Notes: generated from the sequence alone by a model not told the origin. Counted from the stretch's first letter, positions 17,237 through 26,480 are shown. The stretch is 40,012 nt of DNA from Pseudoalteromonas sp. CO133X (GCA_004208945.1 SGPE01000027.1:1-40012), one strand, 5' to 3'. Numbers and translations are program-made.

Positions 17237-20200
17237 ATGAAGAAAATGCTTCATACGGCCCTAGCTGTATCGGTTTCACTTGCTCTAACTGGGCAAGTGG
17301 TGGCAGCTGAGCAAGCAAATGATGACAAATGGCAGGTGGACGCACCAAAAGGCCAATTCCTAGACGCTAAAATTAGTGTTGAGCAGGGCACGTGGATGAA
17401 CGTAGATATTAGCCCTGATGGTAAAACTCTGGTGTTTGACCTACTTGGCGATATTTATACCATGCCAATGTCGGGTGGCACAGCAACGCAATTAACCAGT
17501 GATATTGCATGGCAAATGCAACCACGCTTTAGCCCTGATGGTAAGCACATTGCGTTTACTTCAGACCAAGGTGGTGGCGATAACATTTGGGTTATGGATT
17601 TAAACGGTGAAAACCAAAAAGCAGTAACGAACGAAACTTTTCGTTTGTTAAACAGCCCAGCTTGGAGCCCAGATGGTGACTACTTAGTTGCGCGTAAGCA
17701 CTTTACTGCAAGCCGCTCTTTAGGGGCTGGTGAAGTATGGCTTTACCACAAAGCGGGTGGTAAAGGTGTACAGCTAACTGCACGCGAAAACGACCAAAAA
17801 GACTTAGGCGAGCCAATGTTCTCACCGGATGGTCGTTATGTTTATTTCTCGCATGATGCAACGCCGGGTAAAACATTCCATTACTCTAAAGACTCTGTAG
17901 CGGGTATTTATAAAATTAAACGCTATGACCGTGAAACTGGCGAGATTGAAACTATCATTGATGGTATGGGCGGGGCTATTCGACCGACACCTTCACCAGA
18001 TGGTAAAAAACTTGCGTATATCAAGCGCGATGATTTCCAAACAAGCTTGTACTTATATGATCTTCACACCGGTGAGCATACCAAGCTCTATGGCGAGCTT
18101 GAGCGTGATATGCAAGAGACATGGGCTATTCATGGCGTATACCCAACAATTGCTTGGACACCAGATAACGAACAGCTGGTCTTTTGGGCGGGTGGTACCA
18201 TTCATAAGCTAGACGTGGATGATAAGTCTGTCTCGACTATTCCATTTAAAGTTGAGACCAATAAGCAAATTCAAAAAGCTGTGCGTTTTACACAAAACAT
18301 CGATAGCGATAATTTTGATGTGAAAATGCTGCGCAATGTACAAATTTCACCGGATGGTGAAACGGCTATATTTGAAGCGCTTGGTCATATTTATAAACGT
18401 GATTTAGAGTCTGGCAAAGTGAAGCGCCTGACTAAGCAAGACGATCACTTTGAATTATTCCCGCATTTCTCTCGTGATGGTAAGAAAATTGTTTACACCA
18501 CATGGGATGATAACGAACAGGGCTCGGTACGTGTTGTGTCTGCGCGCAGTGGCCGTGGCGATACCCTTACTAAAGAGCCGGGTAAATATGTAGAGCCAAC
18601 TTTCAGCCCTGATGGCAAAACGGTTGTTTACCGTAAAGCATCTGGCGGCAGTATCCTTAACCCAACATGGTCATTAGAGCCAGGTATTTACTCAGTAAGT
18701 GCCAAAGGCGGTGATTCAACACTTATCACTAAATCAGGGTATCAGCCGCAATTTGGTGCAGCGAATGACCGTATTTATGTGATGAGCCCTTGGCCAAAAC
18801 CAACATTGAGCGTTGTTGAGCTTGAATCAAAACAAGTTCGCAAACTTTATGAGTCAGAGCATGCAACAGAGTTTAGAGTATCACCAGATGGTCAATACTT
18901 AGCGTTTGCAGAGCGTTTTAAAGTATTTGTTACGCCATTTGTTGAGCGTGGCAAAACCATTAACATTGGTCCGAAAGATAGCCAATTCCCAATTGAGCAG
19001 CTGTCTGTTCGCGCGGGTGAAAACATCAGCTGGAGTGGCACAAGCGATAAACTTTATTGGAGCTTAGGCCCTGAGTTATATCATGCAAGCCTAGCGGGTT
19101 TATTTGATATTAACCAAAATGCTGAGACTGATTTTAAAGTTAAAAGTGGTGATAACATCGGTTTTACAAAAACCATGGACGAGCCTAAATCAGTATTCGC
19201 TTTAACTGGCGCGCGTATTATCACTATGAATGGTGAGCAGGTTATTGAAAACGGCGTTATTGTTACTGATGGTAAGCATATTAAAGCGGTTGGCAGTAAA
19301 GACAGTGTTGCTATTCCTAAAGGCGCTGAGGTAATTGATGTAACTGGTAAGACGATTATACCTGGGATTGTTGATGCGCATGCGCATGGCTCGCAAGGTA
19401 GCGATGAGATCATTCCACAGCAAAACTGGAAGAACTTAGCAGGCTTAGCGTTAGGTGTGACAACGATTCACGATCCATCAAACGACACCACTGAGATTTT
19501 TGCTGCAAGCGAAATGCAAAAAGCGGGCATGATTGTCGCTCCTCGTATTTTCTCAACGGGTACCATTTTATATGGTGCGAATATGCCAGGTTACACGTCG
19601 CATATTGATTCGTTAGAAGATGCTAAGTTCCATCTTGAGCGCTTAAAGAAAGTGGGCGCGTTTAGCGTTAAATCCTATAACCAACCACGCCGTGAACAGC
19701 GCCAGCAAGTTATTGAAGCAGGTCGTGAACTTGAAATGATGGTTGTGCCAGAAGGCGGTTCATTACTGCAGCACAACTTAACTATGGTCGTTGATGGTCA
19801 TACGGGTATTGAACACTCAATTCCTGTTGCCAATATTTACGATGATATTCGCCAGCTTTGGTCACAAAGTGATGTAGGTTACACGCCGACACTGGGTGTC
19901 GCATACGGTGGTATTTGGGGTGAAAATTATTGGTACGACAAGACGGATGTGTGGAATCACCCACGCTTAAGTAAGTTTGTACCAAAGAACCAGCTTTTAC
20001 CTCGCTCAATGCGTCGTGTTAAGGCGCCCGATCATCACTATAACCACTTTAACAACGCCCGTGTTGCAAAAGAGCTGCAAGACTTAGGTGTTTTAGTGAA
20101 CCTAGGTGCTCACGGCCAACGTGAAGGTTTAGCCGCACATTGGGAAATTTGGATGTTTGCGCAAGGTGGTATGACACCACTTGAAGCAATTCGTGCAGCA

Positions 20201-20422
20201 ACCTTAGATCCTGCTAAATACATTGGCCTTGATAAAAATATCGGTTCACTTGAGGCGGGTAAGCTTGCCGATTTAATCGTTATTGACGGTAACCCACTAA
20301 CGAATATTCGTGATACAGATAAAATCGATTACACCATGATTAATGGTCGTTTATTTGATGCTGCAACCATGAACGAAGTGGGTGAGAAAAAACGCGAAAA
20401 GTTATATTTTGAAAAAATCTAA
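17237..20422 (+). CDS. Secreted TolB-like propeller / amidohydrolase fusion
   Basis: A 1061-residue protein with a signal peptide (MKKMLHTALAVSVSLALTG...AAEQA). Residues about 45-600 contain repeated PD40/TolB-type propeller blades with the motif SPDGKxLxF (FSPDGKHIAFTS, WSPDGDYLVARK, PSPDGKKLAYIK and others). Residues about 650-1045 are an amidohydrolase barrel: GKTIIPGIVDAHAHGSQG gives the metal HxH pair at about 714-716, the lysine in FSVKSYNQPRR is a candidate carboxylated bridge, and histidines in GIEHSIP and LGAHGQ are further ligands. The end LEAGKLADLIVIDGNPL is the typical amidohydrolase closing strand. The substrate is unknown; a periplasmic peptide- or amide-processing role is likely. 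The start was moved from a GTG at 17201 to this ATG, which has GTGAG upstream and begins the signal peptide. Confidence 0.92.
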   Translation: MKKMLHTALAVSVSLALTGQVVAAEQANDDKWQVDAPKGQFLDAKISVEQGTWMNVDISPDGKTLVFDLLGDIYTMPMSGGTATQLTSDIAWQMQPRFSPDGKHIAFTSDQGGGDNIWVMDLNGENQKAVTNETFRLLNSPAWSPDGDYLVARKHFTASRSLGAGEVWLYHKAGGKGVQLTARENDQKDLGEPMFSPDGRYVYFSHDATPGKTFHYSKDSVAGIYKIKRYDRETGEIETIIDGMGGAIRPTPSPDGKKLAYIKRDDFQTSLYLYDLHTGEHTKLYGELERDMQETWAIHGVYPTIAWTPDNEQLVFWAGGTIHKLDVDDKSVSTIPFKVETNKQIQKAVRFTQNIDSDNFDVKMLRNVQISPDGETAIFEALGHIYKRDLESGKVKRLTKQDDHFELFPHFSRDGKKIVYTTWDDNEQGSVRVVSARSGRGDTLTKEPGKYVEPTFSPDGKTVVYRKASGGSILNPTWSLEPGIYSVSAKGGDSTLITKSGYQPQFGAANDRIYVMSPWPKPTLSVVELESKQVRKLYESEHATEFRVSPDGQYLAFAERFKVFVTPFVERGKTINIGPKDSQFPIEQLSVRAGENISWSGTSDKLYWSLGPELYHASLAGLFDINQNAETDFKVKSGDNIGFTKTMDEPKSVFALTGARIITMNGEQVIENGVIVTDGKHIKAVGSKDSVAIPKGAEVIDVTGKTIIPGIVDAHAHGSQGSDEIIPQQNWKNLAGLALGVTTIHDPSNDTTEIFAASEMQKAGMIVAPRIFSTGTILYGANMPGYTSHIDSLEDAKFHLERLKKVGAFSVKSYNQPRREQRQQVIEAGRELEMMVVPEGGSLLQHNLTMVVDGHTGIEHSIPVANIYDDIRQLWSQSDVGYTPTLGVAYGGIWGENYWYDKTDVWNHPRLSKFVPKNQLLPRSMRRVKAPDHHYNHFNNARVAKELQDLGVLVNLGAHGQREGLAAHWEIWMFAQGGMTPLEAIRAATLDPAKYIGLDKNIGSLEAGKLADLIVIDGNPLTNIRDTDKIDYTMINGRLFDAATMNEVGEKKREKLYFEKI

Positions 20423-20442
20423 CATAGCGAAAATCTAAACCG

Positions 20443-20467
20443 AAAGCGGCCATAGTGCCGCTTTTTT
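20443..20467. terminator. Terminator between amidohydrolase and TetR genes
   Basis: AAAGCGGC-CATAGT-GCCGCTTT followed by further T residues, 20 nt after the amidohydrolase stop. The convergent TetR gene ends at 20477 and may share it. Confidence 0.88.
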
Positions 20468-20476
20468 ATTGTTTAT

Positions 20477-21019
20477 TCATTGTTTTAAATGAGGAAACTG
20501 TTTAATTCCAACAAGTTTTGCTTGGCAGATCATGCCCTCTACGAGCGTCATCAAATAGTGGCTATACGAGCCCAACTGCGAACTTTCCATGTTATTACAC
20601 GCTGATAAACGCTGTTTTATTAACTGCTGTACTGCCATTTTATGCTCTTTGCAGGCTTGATTAATTGGACTTGCAGGATCAGCAAATTCGGCGGCAGTGT
20701 TAATAAATAAACAGCCATTAAAATCACCTAACTCAGTCACCTCAGAGTTAAACCAAGCTTCATGGCAGCTGATCAAAGCGACTTTAAATTCTTCAATAGT
20801 TGTTTGCTTGCTGGTGGCTTGCGTTAACCAATTTAAAAATCGGGTGTGGCGCTCACTAAGGCACGCGAGTAACAATTCATCTTTACTTGCGAAATGGTGG
20901 TACATGGTTTTTTTGGCGACACCCGCGACACTAATAATCTCGTTTATTCCCACATTATGAATGCCTTTTTGATAAAAAAGTGACAGGGCGGTCAAAATAA
21001 TATGTGTTCGTTTATCCAT
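20477..21019 (-). CDS. TetR-family transcriptional repressor
   Basis: A 180-residue TetR-type regulator. The DNA-binding domain is clear at residues 1-48: ILTALSLFYQKGIHNVGINE, then a helix-turn-helix AGVAKKTMYHHFASKDELL. The C-terminal ligand domain has two cysteines (CLFINTAAEF and the CKEH region) and is of the AcrR/NemR-like size. It faces the HPP-family gene, and the region between them carries two near-identical dyads on top of that gene's promoter, so it very probably represses the HPP gene and perhaps itself. The dyad core TAGAC-N6-GTCTA resembles the box of NemR, which senses electrophiles through cysteines; that resemblance is only suggestive. GAGAG lies 6 nt before the ATG. Confidence 0.92.
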   Translation of the reverse strand: MDKRTHIILTALSLFYQKGIHNVGINEIISVAGVAKKTMYHHFASKDELLLACLSERHTRFLNWLTQATSKQTTIEEFKVALISCHEAWFNSEVTELGDFNGCLFINTAAEFADPASPINQACKEHKMAVQQLIKQRLSACNNMESSQLGSYSHYLMTLVEGMICQAKLVGIKQFPHLKQ

Positions 21020-21050
21020 AACAAGCTCTCAATTGGTAACTAATAATATC

Positions 21051-21106
21051 TTGACAGAAGTAGACCGAGTTGTCTACTATTTGTCGAGTAGACAAGTCGG
21101 TCTACT
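21051..21106 (+). promoter_or_regulatory. HPP-gene promoter with duplicated TetR operator
   Basis: TTGACA (21051-21056) and TACTAT (21075-21080) with an 18-bp spacer form a strong sigma-70 promoter. Two dyads overlie it: AGTAGAC-N6-GTCTACT at 21059-21078 (inside the spacer and -10) and at 21087-21106 (just after the start site), centred 28 bp apart. The two 20-bp units are reverse complements with a single mismatch, so the whole region is also one large inverted repeat with an 8-nt centre. A strong ribosome binding site GGGAGG (21110-21115) follows. Confidence 0.88.
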
Positions 21107-21119
21107 TTTGGGAGGCGTT

Positions 21120-21596
21120 ATGGAAAATAAAGTGAGTAGAGCGGCAATCGCGGGTGTGTTTGCTTGTATGGCAATTTTTGTGTTGGCCTATTTACAGCAA
21201 CTAGGACATTACGGTGTGTGGTTGATGGCACCGTTTGGTGCAACTGCCGTGTTGGTATTTGGTGTGCCACACAGCCCGCTTGCGAAAGCGAAGAATGTTA
21301 TCGGTGGGCACCTTTTGACTGCATTAATTGGCGTTGTATTTGTAAATTATGTCGGTGTAGGGCCTGTTGAAATTGCTATAGCAACAGGACTGGCAATCAG
21401 TCTCATGATGCTGACAGACACAATACATCCAGCGGCAGGCGCAAACCCAATTTTGATTATGCAATCTTTGCAAAGTTGGGATTTTTTAGTAATGCCTGTA
21501 TTGATTGGCACTGTTTTTATTGTGTTATTTGGCTATTTTAGTCAATGGCTATTAAATATTCTGCTGGATGGATATAAAAAAACCGCTAACGAGTAG
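21120..21596 (+). CDS. HPP-family integral membrane protein
   Basis: A 158-residue membrane protein with four hydrophobic spans, matching the HPP family; members studied elsewhere act in nitrite transport. The family signature appears twice: PFGATAVLVFGVPHSPLA near residues 37-54, and HPAAGANPILI near 102-112, where the usual HPP reads HPA. The ATG at 21120 is chosen because GGGAGG stands 5 nt upstream and because an earlier in-frame ATG at 21033 would translate through the promoter and operators. It is expressed from the strong TetR-controlled promoter just upstream. The inducer and transported compound are unknown. Confidence 0.88.
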   Translation: MENKVSRAAIAGVFACMAIFVLAYLQQLGHYGVWLMAPFGATAVLVFGVPHSPLAKAKNVIGGHLLTALIGVVFVNYVGVGPVEIAIATGLAISLMMLTDTIHPAAGANPILIMQSLQSWDFLVMPVLIGTVFIVLFGYFSQWLLNILLDGYKKTANE

Positions 21597-21606
21597 CGGT
21601 TTTTAA
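21579..21606. terminator. Bidirectional terminator (HPP gene / Lys-Ala-rich gene)
   Basis: AAAACCGCTA-ACGAG-TAGCGGTTTT, flanked by A and T runs. The stop codon of the HPP gene lies at the start of the right arm. The convergent gene ends at 21627. Confidence 0.88.
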
Positions 21607-21626
21607 AATTGCTAAGTGTAATTTGA

Positions 21627-22004
21627 TTACACAACACCACGCGGTAAACGACAATCGTGGTCTTTTTCAGCTAGGTTAACAATCCATAGCTCTTCAGCTT
21701 TGTAACCATCATCGTTTGCTTTAATAACAGTGAACGATGCTTTTTTTGCTGTTTTAGCTGGCGCAGCGGTTTTAGTTTTGGTTTTTTTCGCTGGGGCTTT
21801 TGGTGCTTCTTCTGCCTTAGGCTCAGCTGTTTTACCAGAAGTAAGCTCTTCAGTCAGCGCTGCAACATCGGCTAGGCGCAAGTTTTTGCCACCATCGATG
21901 CTATACCAACCAGGTTTTGTAGTAATTTCAGGTTTCTTACCATTCGCTGCTTCGTATGCTGCTTCGAAGGCATTTAACACTTCTGTTTTGTCTAGTTTGC
22001 TCAT
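21627..22004 (-). CDS. Small protein with a Lys/Ala/Pro-rich histone-H1-like linker
   Basis: A 125-residue protein I cannot assign to a named family. Three parts are visible. Residues 1-52 are folded-looking, with KPGWYSIDGGKNLRLADVAALTEEL. Residues about 53-90 are a low-complexity linker rich in Lys, Ala, Pro and Thr (AEEAPKAPAKKTKTKTAAPA) resembling histone H1 tails. Residues 90-125 are a second compact part, ANDDGYKAEELWIVNLAEKD, ending CRLPRGVV. The basic linker suggests nucleic acid or membrane-surface binding, but this is inference. It is single, and its T-rich upstream gap is shared with the divergent Nif3-family gene. Confidence 0.78.
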   Translation of the reverse strand: MSKLDKTEVLNAFEAAYEAANGKKPEITTKPGWYSIDGGKNLRLADVAALTEELTSGKTAEPKAEEAPKAPAKKTKTKTAAPAKTAKKASFTVIKANDDGYKAEELWIVNLAEKDHDCRLPRGVV

Positions 22005-22154
22005 CAGAGACCCTATACGTTGTAAACACAGATTAAGAATATATATTTATACCTATTTTTAGCTTACTTTTCAATTTTTTGCGATTTTCCTTCCATTTTT
22101 CGCTCATAACCGCCAAAATTTGCACAAAATAGAGGGTTGGAGAACGATTTTTAT

Positions 22155-22907
22155 ATGCAACGCAAACAATTTACTCAATTATTAAACGACATTCTTAAAC
22201 CTGACTCAATCGCTGATTTTTGCCCCAATGGTTTACAAGTTGAAGGTTCGAGCGTAGTAAAAAAAATAGTAACGGGTGTAACAGCAAGCCAAGCATTGAT
22301 TGATGCCGCTATTGCAGAAAATGCAGATACGATTTTGGTGCACCATGGCTATTTCTGGAAAGGAGAGTCGCAGCCAATTACGGGAATGAAAAAACGCCGT
22401 ATTGCAGCGCTTTTAAACAATGATATTAATTTATATGGCTATCATTTACCGCTAGATATACACCCTGACATTGGTAATAACGCACAATTGGCAAAGTTAC
22501 TCGATATTGAGTTCACTGGAGGGCTTGAATCCGGTCCAAATAGTGTGCCAGTAAAAGGGCGTTTAAAAACACCATTAACTGGTGAAGAATTTGCCGACAA
22601 AATAACCCAAGTACTCAATCGCGCACCGTTAACAAGCTTAGTTAGAGAAGAGAAAATCGACACTATTGCTTGGTGTACGGGTGGTGGACAAGGGTATATT
22701 GATTTAGCTGCCTCGCAGGATATTGACGCTTATTTGACAGGTGAAGCATCTGAACAAACTATTCACAGCTCACGTGAACAAGGTATCGATTTTTTTGCAG
22801 CAGGTCACCACGCGACAGAGCGTTACGGCATTAAAGCGTTGGGTGAGCTATTAGCTGAGCAGCATGGTTTTGATGTCACCTTTATTGATATCGATAACCC
22901 AGTCTGA
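22155..22907 (+). CDS. ybgI: Nif3-like dinuclear metal centre protein (YbgI family)
   Basis: A 250-residue Nif3/YbgI/DUF34 protein. Family members form toroidal hexamers with two metal ions per subunit; the biochemical role is unsettled, and annotation as GTP cyclohydrolase 1 type 2 rests on a distant homologue. Motifs match E. coli YbgI closely: SIADFCPNGLQVEG, KIVTGVTASQALIDAAI, and the metal site VHHGYFWKGE near residue 60-69, then GYHLPLDIHPDIGNN. The second metal site GHHATERYGIKALGELL lies near 216-232. The ATG at 22155 is preferred to the in-frame TTG at 22137 from alignment with YbgI; GGAG lies about 12 nt upstream. Confidence 0.92.
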   Translation: MQRKQFTQLLNDILKPDSIADFCPNGLQVEGSSVVKKIVTGVTASQALIDAAIAENADTILVHHGYFWKGESQPITGMKKRRIAALLNNDINLYGYHLPLDIHPDIGNNAQLAKLLDIEFTGGLESGPNSVPVKGRLKTPLTGEEFADKITQVLNRAPLTSLVREEKIDTIAWCTGGGQGYIDLAASQDIDAYLTGEASEQTIHSSREQGIDFFAAGHHATERYGIKALGELLAEQHGFDVTFIDIDNPV

Positions 22908-22938
22908 TTCTATGGAGACTTCTGCGCCCCTGCATCAA

Positions 22939-22962
22939 ACCAGTGGCGCATATTTCACTGGT
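22939..22962. terminator. Weak hairpin between Nif3-family gene and metR
   Basis: ACCAGTG pairs with CACTGGT over a 10-nt loop in the 86-bp gap between two convergent genes. A third copy of ACCAGT lies at 22975-22980. There is no T run, so terminator function is uncertain. Confidence 0.3.
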
Positions 22963-22993
22963 AAAATGGACTAAACCAGTAAGGGGGCTTTTA

Positions 22994-23881
22994 TTAACGG
23001 CCGTTATTTTGTTTACACGTATTTAAAAAATGACGATAAACAGGGTTATCTTTCATATTTTTCTTCATTGCTAAATACATCGGGCGTGTTAACCCTAATG
23101 CACCTAACGGAATCGATTTAATGAGCCCTTGGCTTTCATAAGGGGTCACTAACCAATCCGGCAAAGCCGCAACCCCCATACCTGCGCTCACTAATTGGAA
23201 TATCAATAAGCCTTGGTCAACCGTTTTCAGCGTGCCATCAAATCGTGCATTTTGGATAAAATGTTTAAAGATATCTTGGCGTTCACGTGGGATGGGGTAA
23301 GAAATTATCGTTTCGTTTTTTAAGTCCAGTGCGGTGACATAGGCTTTTTTAGCCAGTTCATGATCAGGCGAAACAATCAGTTTTAACTTAAAATCAAATA
23401 AGTGCGCGTATTCTAATTTGTCTGGCTCACGGATATCAGATGTGAGTACTAAGTCCAATTCATCATTGATCAAATCAGGAATAGCGTCATAACTAAAGCC
23501 TCTTTCATAATCGACTTTAATATCTGGCCAAAAATTGTTGAACTCTTTTATCGTCGGTAATAACCAGTGAAAGCAAGCATGGCATTCGACACTTAAACGC
23601 AGGTTTGAAATTGGTTGATTAAGGCTTTCTTTTAAACGACATTTTATTGCTTCAACACGTGGTAAAACTTCGTTTGCTAACTCCAGTAACAGCATACCTT
23701 GTGGGGTAAAGCGTACGGGCTGAGTTTTACGCTCGAAAAGTTGGCAGTCTAACTTATTCTCAAGATCTTTAATTTGATGCGATAAAGCCGATTGAGTTAA
23801 AAACAACTCTCGGGCTGTATTGACCAAAGATCCTGTTTCTTTAAGGGTTGCTATGGTTTTTAAGTGTTTAATATCGATCAT
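22994..23881 (-). CDS. metR: LysR-type regulator MetR
   Basis: MetR activates metE and other methionine-cycle genes, with homocysteine as co-effector. This protein has 295 residues. The N-terminal helix-turn-helix is intact (MIDIKHLKTIATLKETGSLV, LTQSALSHQIKDLENKL). The stretch LFERKTQPVRFTPQGMLLLELANEVLP, in two parts, follows E. coli MetR almost residue for residue, as does SVECHACFHWLLPTIKEFNNFWPDI. The gene is divergent from metE with 281 bp between, the same arrangement as in E. coli. The gap contains a symmetric TGAG-N5-CTCA and a TGAA-N5-CTCA close to the known MetR site TGAA-N5-TTCA, plus MetJ-like boxes. Confidence 0.94.
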   Translation of the reverse strand: MIDIKHLKTIATLKETGSLVNTARELFLTQSALSHQIKDLENKLDCQLFERKTQPVRFTPQGMLLLELANEVLPRVEAIKCRLKESLNQPISNLRLSVECHACFHWLLPTIKEFNNFWPDIKVDYERGFSYDAIPDLINDELDLVLTSDIREPDKLEYAHLFDFKLKLIVSPDHELAKKAYVTALDLKNETIISYPIPRERQDIFKHFIQNARFDGTLKTVDQGLLIFQLVSAGMGVAALPDWLVTPYESQGLIKSIPLGALGLTRPMYLAMKKNMKDNPVYRHFLNTCKQNNGR

Positions 23882-23905
23882 CTTTAAAAAATCTCATGAA
23901 AAATG

Positions 23906-24155
23906 TGAGTCAAACTCAGATTACGGACATAGTACGCCTACAATTATGTTTTTTCAACGTCTAGACGTCTAAAATTTTAGAGGGATTTTACCTCATATTT
24001 ACAATATACTTTTATTACTTGAATTGACAGCGTTGTCATTTGTTTTTTATTTAAATTGTTTTTTAAATCCATGAAATTACCTCAAGTTGAAACTGAGAAA
24101 GCATCAGTTGAATTAGGTTTATCTCACCGCTAATGTTTTAGACATCTAAACAGCT
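23906..24155. promoter_or_regulatory. metR-metE intergenic control region: candidate MetR and MetJ sites
   Basis: Candidate MetR sites (consensus TGAA-N5-TTCA): TGAG-TCAAA-CTCA at 23906-23918 next to metR, and TGAA-ATTAC-CTCA at 24072-24084 next to metE. Candidate MetJ boxes (consensus AGACGTCT in tandem): CAACGTCT-AGACGTCT at 23955-23970, the second copy perfect, and AGACATCT-AAACAGCT at 24140-24155, just before the metE start. This arrangement gives activation by homocysteine-MetR and repression by SAM-MetJ. MetJ itself is not in the window. No cobalamin riboswitch was recognised. Confidence 0.65.
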
Positions 24156-24162
24156 AAATGGA

Positions 24163-26442
24163 ATGGATATGGCACAATTACATAATTTAGGCTTTCCTCG
24201 AATAGGAAAGAAACGTGAGTTAAAGTTCGCAATAGAATCTTATTGGGCAGGAAAAATAAACCAGCAAGTATTACTCGAACGAGGTAAGTCTATTCGAGAA
24301 GAAAACTGGGCACTACAAGCTAATGCCGGTATTGACTTACTGCCTGTAGGTGACTTTGCTTGGTATGATCATGTTTTGAATACATCACTTTTGGTGGGAG
24401 CAATTCCAAAGCGCCATCATAGTGAGGAAGGTAACGTTGACTTAGATACACTTTTTAGAATTGCTAGAGGGCAAGCGCCTACTGGATGTCAATGTGCGGC
24501 AAGTGAGATGACAAAATGGTTTAATACAAATTATCACTATATTGTTCCTGAGTTATCGGAAGATCAAACATTCGAACTGACTTGGACTGAACTATTTGAG
24601 CATGTGCAAGAAGCTCATCAATTAGGCCACAAGGTGAAGCCTGTGTTGGTTGGCCCTGTGACTTATTTACATTTGGCTAAGCCTGCTGGAAAGTCGTTTG
24701 ATACGTTATCATTACTCGAAAGACTTTTACCTGTCTATCAACAGGTATTAGTTAAGCTTGCAAATCTGGGTGTTGAGTGGGTTCAAATAGATGAACCCGT
24801 TCTTGCCTTAGAATTAAACCATGGCCAGCAAAAGGCACTTAGAACAAGTTTTGCAACGCTTTCAGGACAAGGTGTTAAGTTACTACTTGCCAGTTATTTT
24901 GACTCGGTAAATGATTATTTTGCCGATATAGCTAATTACCCTGTAGACGGTGTGCATTTTGATTGTGTTGCAGGAAATAACGATATATCAAAGCTTGATA
25001 CCTTAATAACACAACAACAGGTACTTTCACTGGGTATTATTGACGGTCGTAATATATGGCGCAGTGATTTAACGCAGAAGTATTCTGTATTACACGCGTT
25101 AGCTAAAAAAAGAGGCGATAACCTGTGGCTTGCACCATCTTGTTCGTTGCTTCATACACCTGTCGATTTAGATCAAGAGCAGCAATTAGATAGTGAAATA
25201 AAATCGTGGCTTGCTTTTGCCAAACAAAAGGGCGAAGAGTTACAACTATTGCGTAATGCGCTTAACACAGGGCAAACACAGTTGCTGTGCGATTACAGTG
25301 AGCCAGTTAAGAAACGTTTAATATCAGCAAGAGTTAATAATCAAGATGTACAAAACCGTCTGAGTACATTAACTAACAAAGATGCTAAACGGTCTAGTCC
25401 ATTCTCATATCGAATAGCCAAACAGCAAAGCGCACTTGGGCTACCTTTACTACCGACCACCACGATAGGATCTTTCCCGCAAACTCAATCGATACGTAAA
25501 GCACGTAAAGAATTTAAAGCGGGGGTTTTGCCTGCTGCTGAGTATCGTCAGCAGATGGAAGCAGAAATTCGCTATGCTGTTGAAGAGCAAGAGGCGTTAC
25601 AGCTCGATGTTTTGGTGCATGGTGAGGCAGAGCGTAACGATATGGTTGAGTACTTTGCGGAGTTTTTGCAAGGCTTTGCATTCACCCAATTTGGTTGGGT
25701 ACAAAGTTATGGCACGCGTTGTGTAAAACCCCCGATTATTTGGGGCGATGTGTCGAGAGAGCAATCTATGACAGTTGAATGGACGCGTTATGCACAATCT
25801 CTAACAACGAAAAAAATGAAAGGAATGCTAACTGGCCCAGTGACTATTCTATTTTGGTCATTTATCCGTGATGATTTAGATAAACCTACTATTGCTAAGC
25901 AAATAGCATTAGCGCTTCGTGATGAGGTTGTCGATTTAGAGCAAGCTGGTATAAAGATAATTCAAATCGATGAGCCCGCTTTTAGAGAGGGTATGCCATT
26001 AAAATCAAGTGACTGGCAATCGTACTTGGATTGGGCTGCTTATGCGTTTCGTGTTTGTGCATCGAAAGTGGCAGATGAAACACAAATTCATACTCATATG
26101 TGTTATGCGGAGTTTAACGACATCATCGCGGGTATTGCAGACATGGATGCAGATGTCATCACGATAGAAACATCTCGTTCAAATATGGAGCTATTAAAAG
26201 CATTTGAGGATTTTGACTATCCGAATGATATCGGGCCTGGGGTATATGATATTCACAGCCCAAATATCCCCGATATTGCTTGGATTAAAAACTTAATTCA
26301 TAAAGCGGCTAAAAAAGTGCCAGTAGAGAGGCTCTGGGTCAACCCTGACTGCGGTCTAAAAACCCGCGGTTGGGAAGAAACACGCTTAGCATTACAAAAT
26401 ATGGTTACTGCCGCTAAAGAGTTACGCCGAGAGTTAGGCTAA
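24163..26442 (+). CDS. metE: Cobalamin-independent methionine synthase
   Basis: MetE transfers the methyl group of 5-methyltetrahydropteroyl-triglutamate to homocysteine to make methionine in the cytoplasm, without B12. It has 759 residues (E. coli 753), with the two barrel domains: N-terminal [20 protein letters not shown] at residues 9-28, and C-terminal [19 protein letters not shown] near 427. Catalytic zinc ligands are visible: His and Cys in [13 protein letters not shown] (about 643-655), Glu in VITIETSRS and Cys in [16 protein letters not shown]. The start at 24163 is chosen by length; an ATG two codons later (24169) is equally possible, and ribosome binding is weak for both. It ends in a hairpin shared with the next gene. 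Confidence 0.95.
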   Translation: MDMAQLHNLGFPRIGKKRELKFAIESYWAGKINQQVLLERGKSIREENWALQANAGIDLLPVGDFAWYDHVLNTSLLVGAIPKRHHSEEGNVDLDTLFRIARGQAPTGCQCAASEMTKWFNTNYHYIVPELSEDQTFELTWTELFEHVQEAHQLGHKVKPVLVGPVTYLHLAKPAGKSFDTLSLLERLLPVYQQVLVKLANLGVEWVQIDEPVLALELNHGQQKALRTSFATLSGQGVKLLLASYFDSVNDYFADIANYPVDGVHFDCVAGNNDISKLDTLITQQQVLSLGIIDGRNIWRSDLTQKYSVLHALAKKRGDNLWLAPSCSLLHTPVDLDQEQQLDSEIKSWLAFAKQKGEELQLLRNALNTGQTQLLCDYSEPVKKRLISARVNNQDVQNRLSTLTNKDAKRSSPFSYRIAKQQSALGLPLLPTTTIGSFPQTQSIRKARKEFKAGVLPAAEYRQQMEAEIRYAVEEQEALQLDVLVHGEAERNDMVEYFAEFLQGFAFTQFGWVQSYGTRCVKPPIIWGDVSREQSMTVEWTRYAQSLTTKKMKGMLTGPVTILFWSFIRDDLDKPTIAKQIALALRDEVVDLEQAGIKIIQIDEPAFREGMPLKSSDWQSYLDWAAYAFRVCASKVADETQIHTHMCYAEFNDIIAGIADMDADVITIETSRSNMELLKAFEDFDYPNDIGPGVYDIHSPNIPDIAWIKNLIHKAAKKVPVERLWVNPDCGLKTRGWEETRLALQNMVTAAKELRRELG

Positions 26443-26457
26443 CCTCATAAACATACT

Positions 26458-26480
26458 AAGCCTAAGTCGCTCTTAGGCTT
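26458..26480. terminator. Bidirectional hairpin (metE / GGDEF-EAL gene)
   Basis: AAGCCTAAG-TCGCT-CTTAGGCTT, a 9-bp perfect stem starting 16 nt after the metE stop and touching the stop codon of the convergent gene. Confidence 0.8.

Noticed and set aside
24071..24133. 20-codon open frame (MKLPQVETEKASVELGLSHR) just before metE
   Set aside because: It has no ribosome binding site and no run of methionine codons that would support attenuation, and it contains the candidate MetR site; probably chance.
23882..24162. Cobalamin riboswitch upstream of metE
   Set aside because: The conserved B12-box core was not found and the 281-bp gap is explained by protein-binding sites.
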